Part shown: positions 7,701-15,930 of the stretch, piece by piece
Numbering within the stretch: the first letter of the stretch is position 1
Layout of the letters: each line of letters begins with the position of its first letter
Source: Candidatus Gastranaerophilales bacterium
Lineage (GTDB): Bacteria; Cyanobacteriota; Vampirovibrionia; Gastranaerophilales; Gastranaerophilaceae
Assembly (NCBI GenBank): GCA_944323635.1
Contig: CALUTH010000007.1
Location: forward strand, 1-32,381
Direction of reading: 5' to 3'
DNA: 32,381 nucleotides
Notes under the pieces: model-generated
What the model was told of the DNA's origin: nothing
Seen by the model: the letters and a program-made list of their open reading frames with translations, nothing else
The model's database searches: none
Program-made: the position numbers and the translations under genes

Positions 7701-8357
7701 ATGAGGAAAGTTTTAGCTTTAATACTGGTATGTATGATTTTGTCCGCGCCTGCGTATTCGTGGTGGTGGTCTAAAAAGGATGAAACGCCCGTATCGGACA
7801 ACGTTATGGATAATCCGGGCTATAAAGGGACTTTGCCTGATTTAGAAAAGGATTATAATGTTCCTGATGAAAAAGTTGTGACGCCGATTTATGAATCTGA
7901 CGAAGATTTTGCCGACCCGTCTACCCTGAAACCTGTTCCGAGAGACAATCCTGCGTTTGTGAACATTATTCTCAAATCGGATAAGTCATCCTCATATTTG
8001 AATGATGTTAATGATATGATAGGATATGTTGAAAAGCTGATTGAATCTATTGAAAATCAGGAGTCTGACCAGCTTTTTATAGCAAAAGCAAGAATTTTTA
8101 AGTTTAAGGTTGACCACTTAAAAAAACTTTATGACGGGAAGTCGGAGAGTTATTATGCAAGTTATAAACAGCTTCAAAAGACAGGCGCGCATACCGATGC
8201 GATTGCGACACTGAGACAGGAGGCGGTTACTTATAAAAAGTACCTTCCTTATCAAACTACCGGTTCGGTTTATAATCCGGCAAACATTGCACAGCAGTTG
8301 GAATACCTGCTTGCGGAATTACAGGACACACTTATGATATTAAAGGATGAGAGATAA
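7701..8357 (+). CDS. Exported protein of unknown function, coupled to deoC
   Basis: This 218-aa protein begins with a signal peptide (residues 1-20, cleavage after PAYS), and the mature end starts WWWSKK. Residues 25-90 are acidic and proline-containing, probably extended. Residues 95-215 are predominantly helical. I do not recognise a family. Its stop codon overlaps the deoC start (TAATG at 8355-8359), so the two are translated in sequence. This is an odd pairing of an exported protein with a cytosolic nucleoside enzyme and may simply reflect operon compaction. Confidence 0.8.
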   Translation: MRKVLALILVCMILSAPAYSWWWSKKDETPVSDNVMDNPGYKGTLPDLEKDYNVPDEKVVTPIYESDEDFADPSTLKPVPRDNPAFVNIILKSDKSSSYLNDVNDMIGYVEKLIESIENQESDQLFIAKARIFKFKVDHLKKLYDGKSESYYASYKQLQKTGAHTDAIATLRQEAVTYKKYLPYQTTGSVYNPANIAQQLEYLLAELQDTLMILKDER

Positions 8358-9010
8358 TGGAACTGAATAATTATATTGAGCACACACTGCTAAAGCAGGA
8401 TGCAAGAAAAGAGGATATTGTAAAGCTGGCAAGAGAGGCGCGAGAATATGAGTTTAAGGGGGTTTGCGTTAACTCCTGCAATATTGAAATTGTTAAAAAG
8501 GAACTTGAGGGGTGCAATGTTAAAATAGTTTCCGTGATAGGATTCCCGCTCGGTGATTGTACAACGGCATCAAAAGTATTTGAGACTACCGATGCAATAA
8601 AACTTGCCGCTGACGAAATTGATATGGTGCTTAATACAGGGCGCTTGAAGGACGGCGATTTTGAGTATGTAAGAAATGATATAAGCGAAGTTAAAAAAGC
8701 GTGCGGCGGGCATGTCTTAAAGGTAATTATTGAAACGGATTTGCTTACAAAAGAAGAAATCGTGATTGCCTGTAAACTGGCTGCTGAAGCGGGTGCGGAT
8801 TTTGTAAAAACATCAACCGGATTTGTAAAAGACGGTGTCGGCGCAAAGGCGGAGGATATAAAACTTATGTATGAAACCGTACAGCCTTACGGCTTGCAGG
8901 TTAAAGCCTCCGGCGGTATAAGAGACAGGGCGGCAGCGGAGAATATGATTGCGGCAGGCGCGTCAAGGCTGGGCACTTCAAGCGGTGTTGCGATTATGCA
9001 GGCGATATAA
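8357..9010 (+). CDS. deoC: Deoxyribose-phosphate aldolase
   Basis: This enzyme cleaves 2-deoxyribose-5-phosphate to glyceraldehyde-3-phosphate and acetaldehyde in deoxynucleoside catabolism. It is a class I aldolase of 217 aa, normal length. The Schiff-base lysine is K151 in FVKTSTGF, with K183 in VKASGGIR and the acidic partner at D89 in ADEIDMVLN; IEHTLLK at the N-terminus is also typical. The start overlaps the preceding stop by one base. No deoA, deoD or deoB is adjacent. The downstream neighbour is convergent. Confidence 0.95.
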   Translation: MELNNYIEHTLLKQDARKEDIVKLAREAREYEFKGVCVNSCNIEIVKKELEGCNVKIVSVIGFPLGDCTTASKVFETTDAIKLAADEIDMVLNTGRLKDGDFEYVRNDISEVKKACGGHVLKVIIETDLLTKEEIVIACKLAAEAGADFVKTSTGFVKDGVGAKAEDIKLMYETVQPYGLQVKASGGIRDRAAAENMIAAGASRLGTSSGVAIMQAI

Positions 9011-9067
9011 GATTACCTGCGTGCTTGAAATACCGTGATTACGGGCGGTCTCTATCATAGGCAAAAT

Positions 9068-9559
9068 TTACAAGTCTTCAATAGTACATTCTATGGTTGT
9101 ACCCTCTTCTAAAATTGCAGATTTACCTTTTATTAGTGCTATAAGGTTAAATGGGATTAGGATAATGGTTGCCGTAAAAACTACCATACATGCAACTATC
9201 CAATCCCTGTCATCTCCCTGAACCTTTTGCCTTAGTGATACTGTATATTCTTTGCCTGTGACATCCCGAATAATACCTTTTCGTATTTCTATATATCCGC
9301 CCTTGCCTGCAAAACCGCGTTTCTTAATTTCTTTGGGCAGTAGTGAAACTATTGTGCCTTTTTTAAAGTATGCGCCGTTTTTTAGCTTAAAATCGGTTAC
9401 AAGTTCTGCAGAAATTGTATCTGCTGTTGTTATGCTTTCGCTTGTAACCTTTTCGGTTACTCTTACAATAATTTCTTTTGTTTTATCTTCTGTTTGGGCA
9501 AAACATGCCTGTGTACATAGAAATATAAGTATTAGAATAGACGCGAAAAATTTTTTCAT
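9068..9559 (-). CDS. Exported protein with one internal membrane segment
   Basis: The protein has 163 aa from the ATG at 9559. A GTG one codon earlier (9562) overlaps the upstream stop and could also serve. Residues 1-22 form a signal peptide (MKKFFASILILIFLCTQACFA). The middle 90 residues look like beta-rich periplasmic sequence. A hydrophobic segment of about 25 residues near 117-142 is followed by a short tail rich in Glu and Thr. No family recognised. The preceding gene's TAG overlaps this start, so the two exported proteins form a coupled pair. Confidence 0.72.
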   Translation of the reverse strand: MKKFFASILILIFLCTQACFAQTEDKTKEIIVRVTEKVTSESITTADTISAELVTDFKLKNGAYFKKGTIVSLLPKEIKKRGFAGKGGYIEIRKGIIRDVTGKEYTVSLRQKVQGDDRDWIVACMVVFTATIILIPFNLIALIKGKSAILEEGTTIECTIEDL

Positions 9560-9561
9560 CA

Positions 9562-9885
9562 CTATTCACCATGGACAAGAATTGTTACTTTATGATAAAA
9601 CAATATGCTCTTGTCTATTCTGTCTATTGAGTTTATACGGGTTATTCCGGCATCTTCCATAGCTGTTTTAATACTGCAATCGCCTAGCGAAACAATATAA
9701 AAATAATTGGTGCATTTTGCTTCGCCCGTTTTAACCGGCTTAAAACGACCGTCAAAATAATCAGAAAACGGAGACTGTGTTTTGTCATAAATAATTGAGT
9801 TAGTTCTGAACAAATCATTTGCCTGTGCTGCACAAGCGGTGATAACAAGTAATCCAAGTACTGCAAACATCTTTTTCACTAACAT
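9562..9885 (-). CDS. Small exported protein or lipoprotein
   Basis: The protein has 107 aa. The start at 9885 is supported by a near-perfect AAGGAGG about 7 nt upstream. The N-terminus is a signal peptide, with either a lipobox-like ITAC (Cys at residue 18) or an ordinary cleavage after AQA at residue 22. The mature part is about 85 residues and contains a KCTNYFYIVSLGDCSI segment whose two cysteines may pair. No family recognised. It is the first gene of a two-gene unit with the 9068-9559 protein and lies divergent from a small XRE regulator, which could control it. Confidence 0.72.
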   Translation of the reverse strand: MLVKKMFAVLGLLVITACAAQANDLFRTNSIIYDKTQSPFSDYFDGRFKPVKTGEAKCTNYFYIVSLGDCSIKTAMEDAGITRINSIDRIDKSILFYHKVTILVHGE

Positions 9886-9958
9886 AAAGTTTCCTCCTTT
9901 TAATCTTGTGTCAAAATAAATTTATAACTTAGTATTACCAACGATTACCCCGATAAAT

Positions 9959-10000
9959 AAGCGTGTCATTCTATACAAATAATAAGCGTACCAGTCTATA
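9959..10000. promoter_or_regulatory. Direct repeat in divergent promoter region (candidate operator)
   Basis: AAGCGTGTCATTCTATA (9959-9975) and AAGCGTACCAGTCTATA (9984-10000) match at 14 of 17 positions with a 25-bp offset. The second copy runs into the -10 of the XRE gene. This is a plausible binding site for the XRE protein, acting on itself and on the divergent exported-protein pair; inference. Confidence 0.45.
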
Positions 10001-10002
10001 TT
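9997..10002 (+). promoter_or_regulatory. -10 box 7 nt before the XRE start
   Basis: TATATT ends 7 nt before the ATG at 10010 and no Shine-Dalgarno is present. The -35 is weak. This matches the leaderless arrangement of other regulators in the window. Confidence 0.45.
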
Positions 10003-10009
10003 GTCAAGT

Positions 10010-10225
10010 ATGAATACAAAGATTCTTGAAGCTTTTGGTAAAAATCTAAAACGCTACAGACTTGAAAATAATATGACCCAGGATGAGTTAGCTGCTAAGA
10101 TTAACGCTCATCAAACATACATTGGCAAATTAGAACTGGGACTTATTAACCCTTCCTTAAAGAGAATTTTTGTGTTAACCAGAGCACTGAATATTAAATT
10201 ATCAGATATTTTTGATTTTGATTAA
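10010..10225 (+). CDS. XRE-family HTH transcriptional regulator
   Basis: This 71-aa protein is a single Cro/CI-type helix-turn-helix: KNLKRYRLENNMTQDELAAK, then INAHQTYIGKLELG (recognition helix) and PSLKRIFVLTRALNIKLSDIF. It has no effector domain, so it probably binds DNA as a dimer and acts as a repressor of its own divergent promoter region. The ATG at 10010 is preferred over the in-frame TTG at 10001, because the TTG overlaps the -10. An alternative role as a toxin-antitoxin or phage-type regulator is not supported by neighbours, which are exported proteins. Confidence 0.88.
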   Translation: MNTKILEAFGKNLKRYRLENNMTQDELAAKINAHQTYIGKLELGLINPSLKRIFVLTRALNIKLSDIFDFD

Positions 10226-10273
10226 TCATATCCCGTAGTGGATTAGTCTAATAATGTCATATAAATTAATATA

Positions 10274-10293
10274 TTACAAATTTTAATTTGTAA
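10274..10293. repeat. Palindrome TTACAAATT-TT-AATTTGTAA
   Basis: A perfect 9-bp inverted repeat lies after the XRE gene, between it and the convergent 410-aa gene. It may be a weak transcription terminator or a protein-binding site. The region 10226-10374 contains nothing else I can name. Confidence 0.45.
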
Positions 10294-10374
10294 AACTTGT
10301 ATATTTATAAAAAAAACTTTTCGGTAAATGTAAATTTTTCGCCGCAAACTGCCTCAAATCACGGCGCTGCGTAC

Positions 10375-11607
10375 TTATATTGCATCCGCTCCGGTTACAC
10401 CGGTGTAGGTTTTGCCGCTCCCTGTGTAATTTTCCATAAGCTGCTGCTGTTTATACAAAAACTCCATTTCCTTCTGATAGAGTTTTAGTTTATATTGCTG
10501 CTCAAGGATTTTCTCTTCTTCTTTTCTTAATTTCTTTTCCTGCTTTTTCTGCTCTTTTTCTTGTTTATCAAGTCTTTCGGCTTCTTTTTCCGTAAACTCT
10601 CTTGACTGGTTTCCGTCATATTCGAGCCTGTAACCTACAATACTTATAGGCAGAGACGAACCGCTGAGCGCCTGTAATTTACTGAAATCACCTTTTGTAT
10701 CAATGCTCCATGTGCCTAGGAATACCGGTGCTTTTCCCGTAAAAGCGTACGCACAGACAATAATCCTGTCCTGATTATTTTCGTCAAACCCCATCGGATA
10801 AATATCCCAGCGGTTCTCATCAAGGTTTGCGCCCTTCGCCTGCGCCCAGTAGTTGGCAATGGCTTCTCTTACTTCAGGAAGCGCGGTTGCTTTTTTGTTC
10901 TCAAAATCATAAATCCATAAATCCGTTTTCCAGATTCCGTCAAATCTGTAGCCTGTTTTTTCTTTTATTAAGAGTTTTGTATTGTCCGTTGTGAAATCTA
11001 CAGGGGTTAAAGTCCTGAAAATATACGGTGTATCAATATCTTTGGAGGTGGAAAGAATAGGTTTCGCCTCACGCCTTATAACATTTGCCTGTTTAACCCT
11101 TTCCAGTTTTGAAAGCGAGGTATCAAGCGGGATAACGTACAAATCCGTTGATGTACAATCTGCCGAGGCGTAATAATGGATTGAAGGGTAAACCATAAAA
11201 GTAAAATCGGATGATACAATCCCCTGACCGTTGACTTCGCGGTCAAAATTGAGCCTGCGCGGAATTTGAAGTTCCGTAAACCCCGGTGTCAGATTGTATT
11301 TAACTAGTTTGTATTTGGGGACAGGAACATACTTCATTCCGTACTCTTCCGGTACCTGTGCGGGTTTTACCTCTACAGTGTTCTTATCTTTGCTCAAAGA
11401 CCTTTCTTCATACTCGGAGCGCAGCATAAAACCTGACTCGGGCATTTTGGATTTTTCATACTCTTCTTTTAATTCTTCTTTGTCAGCCTTATGCTGATAC
11501 TCGTACTCTTTTGCAATAGGAGGTTTTTCACGCAAATACGGGATTTCCGTGTTCTGTATCTTCATTTTCATCATCATATAAAGTCCGGCAGCGGTTTCCG
11601 AAAGCAT
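10375..11607 (-). CDS. Protein of unknown function in a two-component operon
   Basis: The protein has 410 aa and its start overlaps the response-regulator stop (TAATG at 11605-11609), so it is translated with it. No signal peptide is visible at this start. Residues 1-110 are charged and proline-containing. Residues 115-330 look beta-rich with recurring DLYVIPLD, DLWIYDFENKKATAL and APVFLGTWSIDTKGDF stretches, loosely reminiscent of a beta-propeller. Residues about 335-395 are a very charged Lys/Glu/Gln coiled coil. No family recognised. Conserved coupling to a sensor kinase and a LuxR-type regulator would suggest that it supplies a signal or is an output of the pathway; this is inference. Confidence 0.75.
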   Translation of the reverse strand: MLSETAAGLYMMMKMKIQNTEIPYLREKPPIAKEYEYQHKADKEELKEEYEKSKMPESGFMLRSEYEERSLSKDKNTVEVKPAQVPEEYGMKYVPVPKYKLVKYNLTPGFTELQIPRRLNFDREVNGQGIVSSDFTFMVYPSIHYYASADCTSTDLYVIPLDTSLSKLERVKQANVIRREAKPILSTSKDIDTPYIFRTLTPVDFTTDNTKLLIKEKTGYRFDGIWKTDLWIYDFENKKATALPEVREAIANYWAQAKGANLDENRWDIYPMGFDENNQDRIIVCAYAFTGKAPVFLGTWSIDTKGDFSKLQALSGSSLPISIVGYRLEYDGNQSREFTEKEAERLDKQEKEQKKQEKKLRKEEEKILEQQYKLKLYQKEMEFLYKQQQLMENYTGSGKTYTGVTGADAI

Positions 11608-12278
11608 TATACAAGTCCTTCTTTCATTGCCGTGATTGTTGCCTGAGTGCGCGAACCTACGCAGAGTTTTTGCAGAATACTGTGAACATGCGCTTTTGCA
11701 GTTGCCTTTGTAATTACAAGACTTTCCGCAATCTCGTTGTTGGATTGTCCTGCCACCATAAGGCTTAATACATCCATTTCGCGGTCGGTAAGTCCGTATT
11801 GGATTTTACCTGCGTTCGGATTAACTTCCGTTACTCCGCTTTTTGCAATCTGATTTTTGGGATTGTTTATGTTATTTAAAACAAGTTTTGCAATCGCACT
11901 GTCAAGCCACGCCGCACCCGTGTTTACGGTCTCGATTGCGGCAATTGTCTGCTCCGGCGAAGCACCTTTCATAATATATCCGTCCGCTCCCGCGCCGAAC
12001 GCTTCAAAAACATCTTTTTCGCTGTCTCGGGATGTGAAAATCAGAACTTTTATATTCGGGTTTGTCTCTTTAATCTTACGTGTGGCACGTATACCGTCTA
12101 TCCCCGGCAAGCCGATGTCCATTAATATAACATCGGGGTTAAGTTCTTTTGCCATAGAAACGCCCTGAACCCCGTCTTCTGCCTCTCCTATAAGCGAAAT
12201 ATTACTGCTTTTTTCAAGCAATAGCGAAAGCCCCATTCTGACAAGTACATGATCTTCAACCAGCAAAACTCTTATCAT
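11607..12278 (-). CDS. LuxR/NarL-type response regulator
   Basis: This 223-aa DNA-binding response regulator has a REC domain at residues 2-118 with the acidic pocket ED at 8-9, phosphoacceptor D54 in ILMDIGLPG and K105 in YIMKGAS. A LuxR-type HTH lies at about 158-220 (LTDREMDVLSLMVAGQSNNE, then the recognition helix around TKATAKAHVHSILQKL). Its ATG overlaps the kinase stop by four bases (ATGA), so the kinase at 12275-13825 is almost certainly its cognate partner. It should activate or repress promoters when phosphorylated; targets are not visible. Confidence 0.95.
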   Translation of the reverse strand: MIRVLLVEDHVLVRMGLSLLLEKSSNISLIGEAEDGVQGVSMAKELNPDVILMDIGLPGIDGIRATRKIKETNPNIKVLIFTSRDSEKDVFEAFGAGADGYIMKGASPEQTIAAIETVNTGAAWLDSAIAKLVLNNINNPKNQIAKSGVTEVNPNAGKIQYGLTDREMDVLSLMVAGQSNNEIAESLVITKATAKAHVHSILQKLCVGSRTQATITAMKEGLV

Positions 12279-13825
12279 ACCGCTGTTCCCGCCTTTCGCT
12301 TAATACGTTTGGTTATAACATCCGTTAAAAGGAATGAAAATTCGCTTCCTTTATTCAACATTGTATCAAGCCAGATTTTGCCGTTGTGCGCCTCAATAAT
12401 CTGTCTTGACAGATACAACCCTAATCCTGTGCCCGTAGAACGTTTTGCGCTTGTCCCCTGTGAAAATCTCTGGAACAGGTTTGGTATATCCTCCTGCGGA
12501 ATTCCGCTTCCGTTGTCCGCTACGGAAAATATAAGGTCGTTCCCTTCCGCTTTAATAAGGAGTGTAACTTTACCGCCGGATTGGGTGTAGTTTATAGCAT
12601 TGCCGCAAAGATTGCAGATTACGCGCCGTAATTCGGTTTTGTCCGCGTTTATCATTAAGTCCTCGTCAGTGTTTTCCAGAGTAAAATCAAGTTCTTTTTT
12701 GTCCGCAAGCGGCTTAAGTTCGTTGTATATTTGGGTTACAAGGTCATTGAATACAAAATCGGTTTTTTGAAGTATCAGTTTTTCAGCATCGTATCTGAAC
12801 ACTTCGAGTAGTGCGTTCACAAGCCCCAGCAAATCTTCGTTGCTCTTTAGCATTGTTGAAATAAGAAGTTTCTGACGGTCTGTAATTGCGCCGAGACTTC
12901 CGTCAAGAAAGAATTTTAGCGTCTGTATTGCGGCAAGCAGAGGCGTGCGCAGGTCGTGGGTAAGTGTTGCCATAAAGTCATCCCTGAGTTTGTCTGCCTT
13001 TTTCTGTTCGCTTACGTCTCTTAATACACACACATAGCTGTCCTGATTGAATTTTGCAAAACTTATTTCAACCGGCGTGTGGAAACTGCTGAGTGGGTTT
13101 GTGGTATAACAGTTTCTTACAAAAATTTCGTTCTTTTCTGTATCAAGGAATTTTTTTACAGACCCCTTTTCGTGGTATACAAACTCGGTAATATCATTCC
13201 CGCAGAGCCTTTCGGCGCTCAGTCCCGTAAGGTTTTCTACAGCGGGATTAACCTGTTCGATTGTTCCGTTTTTGTCGATTATAATAATCCCGTCCGCGCA
13301 ATGGGTGATTATCCCCGAAAGTTTTTCGTTTGTGGAAATTATATCCGCGGTCTTTTCTTCCACAAGTTGTTCTAGCGAGTGCGAATATTTTTCAAGTTCT
13401 TTTTTTGCGGCATTAAGTTCGTCAATTTTTTCCCTCAACTCCGAAATCAAATAACTGCGCTCAATCCCGTTTCTGATATTAATCAATAAATCGTCATTAT
13501 TCCATGGTTTTTCGAGGTATTTATAAATCCCTGCTTCATTTATTGCATTAATCGCGTTTTCCTTGTCAGCGTAGCCTGTAAGAATGATTTTACTTACCTC
13601 AGGATAAAGTTCTTTTACCTTTATAAGAAACTCCAGTCCGTTCATCTCCGGCATAAGAAAATCGGAAATCACAAGGTCAGGGCGGTTTGTTTCAAGAAAC
13701 TTGAGCGCCTCAACCGGATTGTTGAAAAAATGCGCGTTAGTGTACCCTTCCACCATTAAAAGAGTTTTAAACGCAGAAGTTACTATTTTTTCATCATCGA
13801 CTACTACAATCATCCCGTCTTTCAT
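12275..13825 (-). CDS. Hybrid sensor histidine kinase (REC-PAS-HisKA-HATPase)
   Basis: The protein has 516 aa and no membrane segment, so it is cytoplasmic. A REC domain at 5-122 has D55 in VISDFLMPEM and K106 in LEKPW. A coiled-coil linker covers about 125-170. A PAS domain at about 168-275 (GIIIIDKNGTIEQVNPAVE) probably senses a small ligand or redox state. HisKA has H290 in LTHDLRTPL. The ATPase domain shows N405/N409, DNGSGI at 437-442 and GTGLGL at 465-470. The ATG at 13825 is chosen over an upstream TTG (13843) because a promoter (-35 TTGTCT, 17 bp, -10 TATGAT) ends 6 nt before it. It is first in a three-gene overlapping operon with the LuxR regulator and the 410-aa protein. Confidence 0.92.
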   Translation of the reverse strand: MKDGMIVVVDDEKIVTSAFKTLLMVEGYTNAHFFNNPVEALKFLETNRPDLVISDFLMPEMNGLEFLIKVKELYPEVSKIILTGYADKENAINAINEAGIYKYLEKPWNNDDLLINIRNGIERSYLISELREKIDELNAAKKELEKYSHSLEQLVEEKTADIISTNEKLSGIITHCADGIIIIDKNGTIEQVNPAVENLTGLSAERLCGNDITEFVYHEKGSVKKFLDTEKNEIFVRNCYTTNPLSSFHTPVEISFAKFNQDSYVCVLRDVSEQKKADKLRDDFMATLTHDLRTPLLAAIQTLKFFLDGSLGAITDRQKLLISTMLKSNEDLLGLVNALLEVFRYDAEKLILQKTDFVFNDLVTQIYNELKPLADKKELDFTLENTDEDLMINADKTELRRVICNLCGNAINYTQSGGKVTLLIKAEGNDLIFSVADNGSGIPQEDIPNLFQRFSQGTSAKRSTGTGLGLYLSRQIIEAHNGKIWLDTMLNKGSEFSFLLTDVITKRIKRKAGTAV

Positions 13826-13831
13826 ATTCTT

Positions 13832-13860
13832 ATCATAGCCCAAACCTTTGCTATAGACAA
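13832..13860 (-). promoter_or_regulatory. Promoter of the kinase operon, probably leaderless
   Basis: On the minus strand TTGTCT (13855-13860), a 17-bp spacer and TATGAT (13832-13837) end 6 nt before the ATG. No Shine-Dalgarno is present. Transcription should start at or next to the A of the ATG. Confidence 0.75.
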
Positions 13861-13878
13861 ATTATTTAATTTTGTTAA

Positions 13879-14090
13879 GGGGGGGGTAAATGTTTTGCCA
13901 AGTTTGAATAAAAACTACCGGCTTGATGCAGGTGGGGGGGGTAAATGATTTGCCGCGCAGGAATAGTAACTACAGGCTTGGCGCAGGGGGTAAATATTTT
14001 ATTACGCTTGGATAAGGATTACCGGCTTGATGCAGCGGGGGGGGATGATTTGTCATGTTTGAATAAAGACTACAAGTCCGGCGTGTGGGG
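13879..14090. repeat. Tandem array of about 52-bp G-run repeats
   Basis: Four imperfect units begin at 13879, 13934, 13986 and 14037. Each starts with 5-8 G followed by TAAATG (or a variant), then a TTTGCC-like block, GAATAA, and CTACCGGCTTGATGCAG or a variant. Their reverse complement is the same family as the units at 6573-6621 and 15931-16148. The rest of the 13844-14249 gap holds only promoters and a GC-rich hairpin near 14108-14117. Confidence 0.85.
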
Positions 14091-14214
14091 AGGAAATCTT
14101 CTTTCTCCTGCGGGAGCAGGGTGAGAGTTCTTCTCACACACCAAACAATCAAATATAATCTTTTCTAAATAAAAAAGACAAAACAACCCCGCAGAAAATC
14201 CTTAAAATATATGA

Positions 14215-14243
14215 GTGTCAAAGATTGAATGGTATGATATAAT
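14215..14243 (+). promoter_or_regulatory. Promoter of the 14250 gene, probably leaderless
   Basis: GTGTCA (14215-14220), a 17-bp spacer and TATAAT (14238-14243) end 6 nt before the ATG at 14250. No Shine-Dalgarno is present. Confidence 0.7.
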
Positions 14244-14249
14244 TCTGGT

Positions 14250-15836
14250 ATGCTAAAGGGATTAAAGTATATAGGGATTATCGTCGGGCTGGTTGTTACG
14301 GGTTCTGTCTGTTTAGCGCAGGAGAAGTATTTAATAGTTCCTGTGCCTGATACCATTGTTGCGCCGACCCCGCTTGATCAGGCGGTTTACACTAACACTG
14401 CGGAATTTTTCACTCCCTATATTGTTAATGAAATAAACAAAACCTATTATATGCACGCCCCGACTGTTACGGATGTCAGAAACCGGATTAAGAGTGACTA
14501 CTGGTTGACTAAATCCGCAGCAAAGGCGATGGACGATTTTAGAAGATATTATACGCTCGATTTTAATTTTACAAAAAAAGTTGCAAATCTGTATAACACA
14601 AACCTTGTCCTGCTGCTTACTTCAACACTGGATGCAACCAATTATGTTATGCGCCGCACATGGTGGACTTTTTTTGAAATTCCAGGCTCCTCCGCGCTTG
14701 ACCCTGCTATAAAAATCAATATTTACAGTGTTCTGGTGGATACCGATACAAATATGATTGTATGGTCAAAGACTTACCAGAAAACAATCAGTACGGTAGA
14801 AAACAGAATTGTTCCTGTCGGCTATACTCCGCAGACCGAACAATTACAGCGTATAAAAGATTATTCTGTATACCTTGCCCCGAGAGTTGCACAAAGTCTG
14901 CAAGATACGCTCCTTACTGCATCCCAAAAAATAGCAGAACCAAATATGATTCATACCGACTACGGGTCTATTGATAATGTGTTTACAAAAAGATACAGAA
15001 CTTTGAGAAAAGAGTTTAAAGATGCAACCGTTATCCCTGCGGCAAAAACACGTGAAAACTACGGCAAGGCACGGGCTAAATACCTTGAAATGAAAGAGAA
15101 TTGGGAAGCGGACAGAGCACAAAAAGCTATTGAAAAACAAAACCGCCCGAAAAAAGAGAAAAATATTGAGCCGATAAATTTCCTCTGGTTCAAGAATAAA
15201 GGTAATACATCCCAAAAACCGTTTATGGTTCCGGTAACAGAGACATCCGTACCGGAAATACAACAGGTTCCCGTAAATGCGGCACCTGTATCTCAGCAAA
15301 CATTGACGGCTCCTGCAATTAAAACAACCACGCCGGAAACGCAAAAAGCACCGGTAAATACAACAACAGCGCCAAAATCGCCGGAGGATATTTTGCAGAC
15401 GGTTGAAGCGGCAAAAAACAATTCTTCCATACAGGAAGATAAGAGCGGCAAAACATCAGGTACAACTCCCGCCGCAGAGGCTAAAACACCGTCGCAGTCT
15501 GCGGCTGTAAAACAAAATACAGGAGCGAAACCCGCAGAAAATAAAAAGACAAATACGCCTGCAGCAAAGACAGCGCCTGCGCAGTCCGTTGAAACCGCCG
15601 CGCCTGCCCCGTCAAACGAAAAACCGGCGGTTAATATAAAAACTCCTGCGGACAAAACAAAGGATAATATTGTAAAAATAAACAGCAAAACAAACTCAAC
15701 AGTCGGTGATGAGGAATTACCGGTTGATGCGCTAATTTATACACGTCCGACAAACTACAGACAGGACAGCAGTTATTTACCTGTAAAACCCAGACTGCGT
15801 GAAATAAATATTGATGATACGGTAAATTCGTTTTAA
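14250..15836 (+). CDS. Large exported protein with low-complexity tail
   Basis: This 528-aa protein starts with a signal peptide (residues 1-23, SVCLA then QEKY). Residues 25-230 form a structured domain: NTNLVLLLTSTLD and INIYSVLVDTDTNMIVWSKTY resemble the beta-strand pattern of periplasmic nucleotide-free CsgG/TolB-like folds, but this is a loose resemblance. Residues 240-310 are charged and helical. Residues about 320-475 are Pro/Ala/Thr/Lys-rich low complexity with imperfect repeats of the type PETQKAPVNT. The last 50 residues return to ordinary composition. A cell-envelope role with a flexible wall-spanning stretch is inference. The gene is alone, followed by a palindrome and the second repeat array. 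Confidence 0.8.
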   Translation: MLKGLKYIGIIVGLVVTGSVCLAQEKYLIVPVPDTIVAPTPLDQAVYTNTAEFFTPYIVNEINKTYYMHAPTVTDVRNRIKSDYWLTKSAAKAMDDFRRYYTLDFNFTKKVANLYNTNLVLLLTSTLDATNYVMRRTWWTFFEIPGSSALDPAIKINIYSVLVDTDTNMIVWSKTYQKTISTVENRIVPVGYTPQTEQLQRIKDYSVYLAPRVAQSLQDTLLTASQKIAEPNMIHTDYGSIDNVFTKRYRTLRKEFKDATVIPAAKTRENYGKARAKYLEMKENWEADRAQKAIEKQNRPKKEKNIEPINFLWFKNKGNTSQKPFMVPVTETSVPEIQQVPVNAAPVSQQTLTAPAIKTTTPETQKAPVNTTTAPKSPEDILQTVEAAKNNSSIQEDKSGKTSGTTPAAEAKTPSQSAAVKQNTGAKPAENKKTNTPAAKTAPAQSVETAAPAPSNEKPAVNIKTPADKTKDNIVKINSKTNSTVGDEELPVDALIYTRPTNYRQDSSYLPVKPRLREINIDDTVNSF

Positions 15837-15844
15837 AGTTTTTG

Positions 15845-15872
15845 AGGCGGTAAATCTGCGATTTCCTCCGCC
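15845..15872. repeat. Diverged GGTAAATC-NNN-GATTT hairpin
   Basis: GGCGGTAAATC, loop TGC, then GATTTCCTCCGCC pairs apart from one irregular position. It is placed just after the stop of the exported protein and may act in termination. It is related to the palindromes at 3264-3292 and 23878-23906. Confidence 0.5.
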
Positions 15873-15930
15873 TGTAAACTTGTCTTCGCCCTCTCTCTGC
15901 CCGCTCCGTAGAAGCGAGTGTAAAAATTAC

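Noticed and set aside
13079-13375. Long reading on the plus strand inside the hybrid kinase gene
   Set aside because: It is antisense to clear PAS and REC domain coding sequence and has no matching signals.
15293-15688. Hydrophobic 131-aa reading opposite the low-complexity tail of the 14250 protein
   Set aside because: It is the mirror image of Ala/Pro/Thr-rich coding sequence. The sense frame has a promoter, signal peptide and even codon use.
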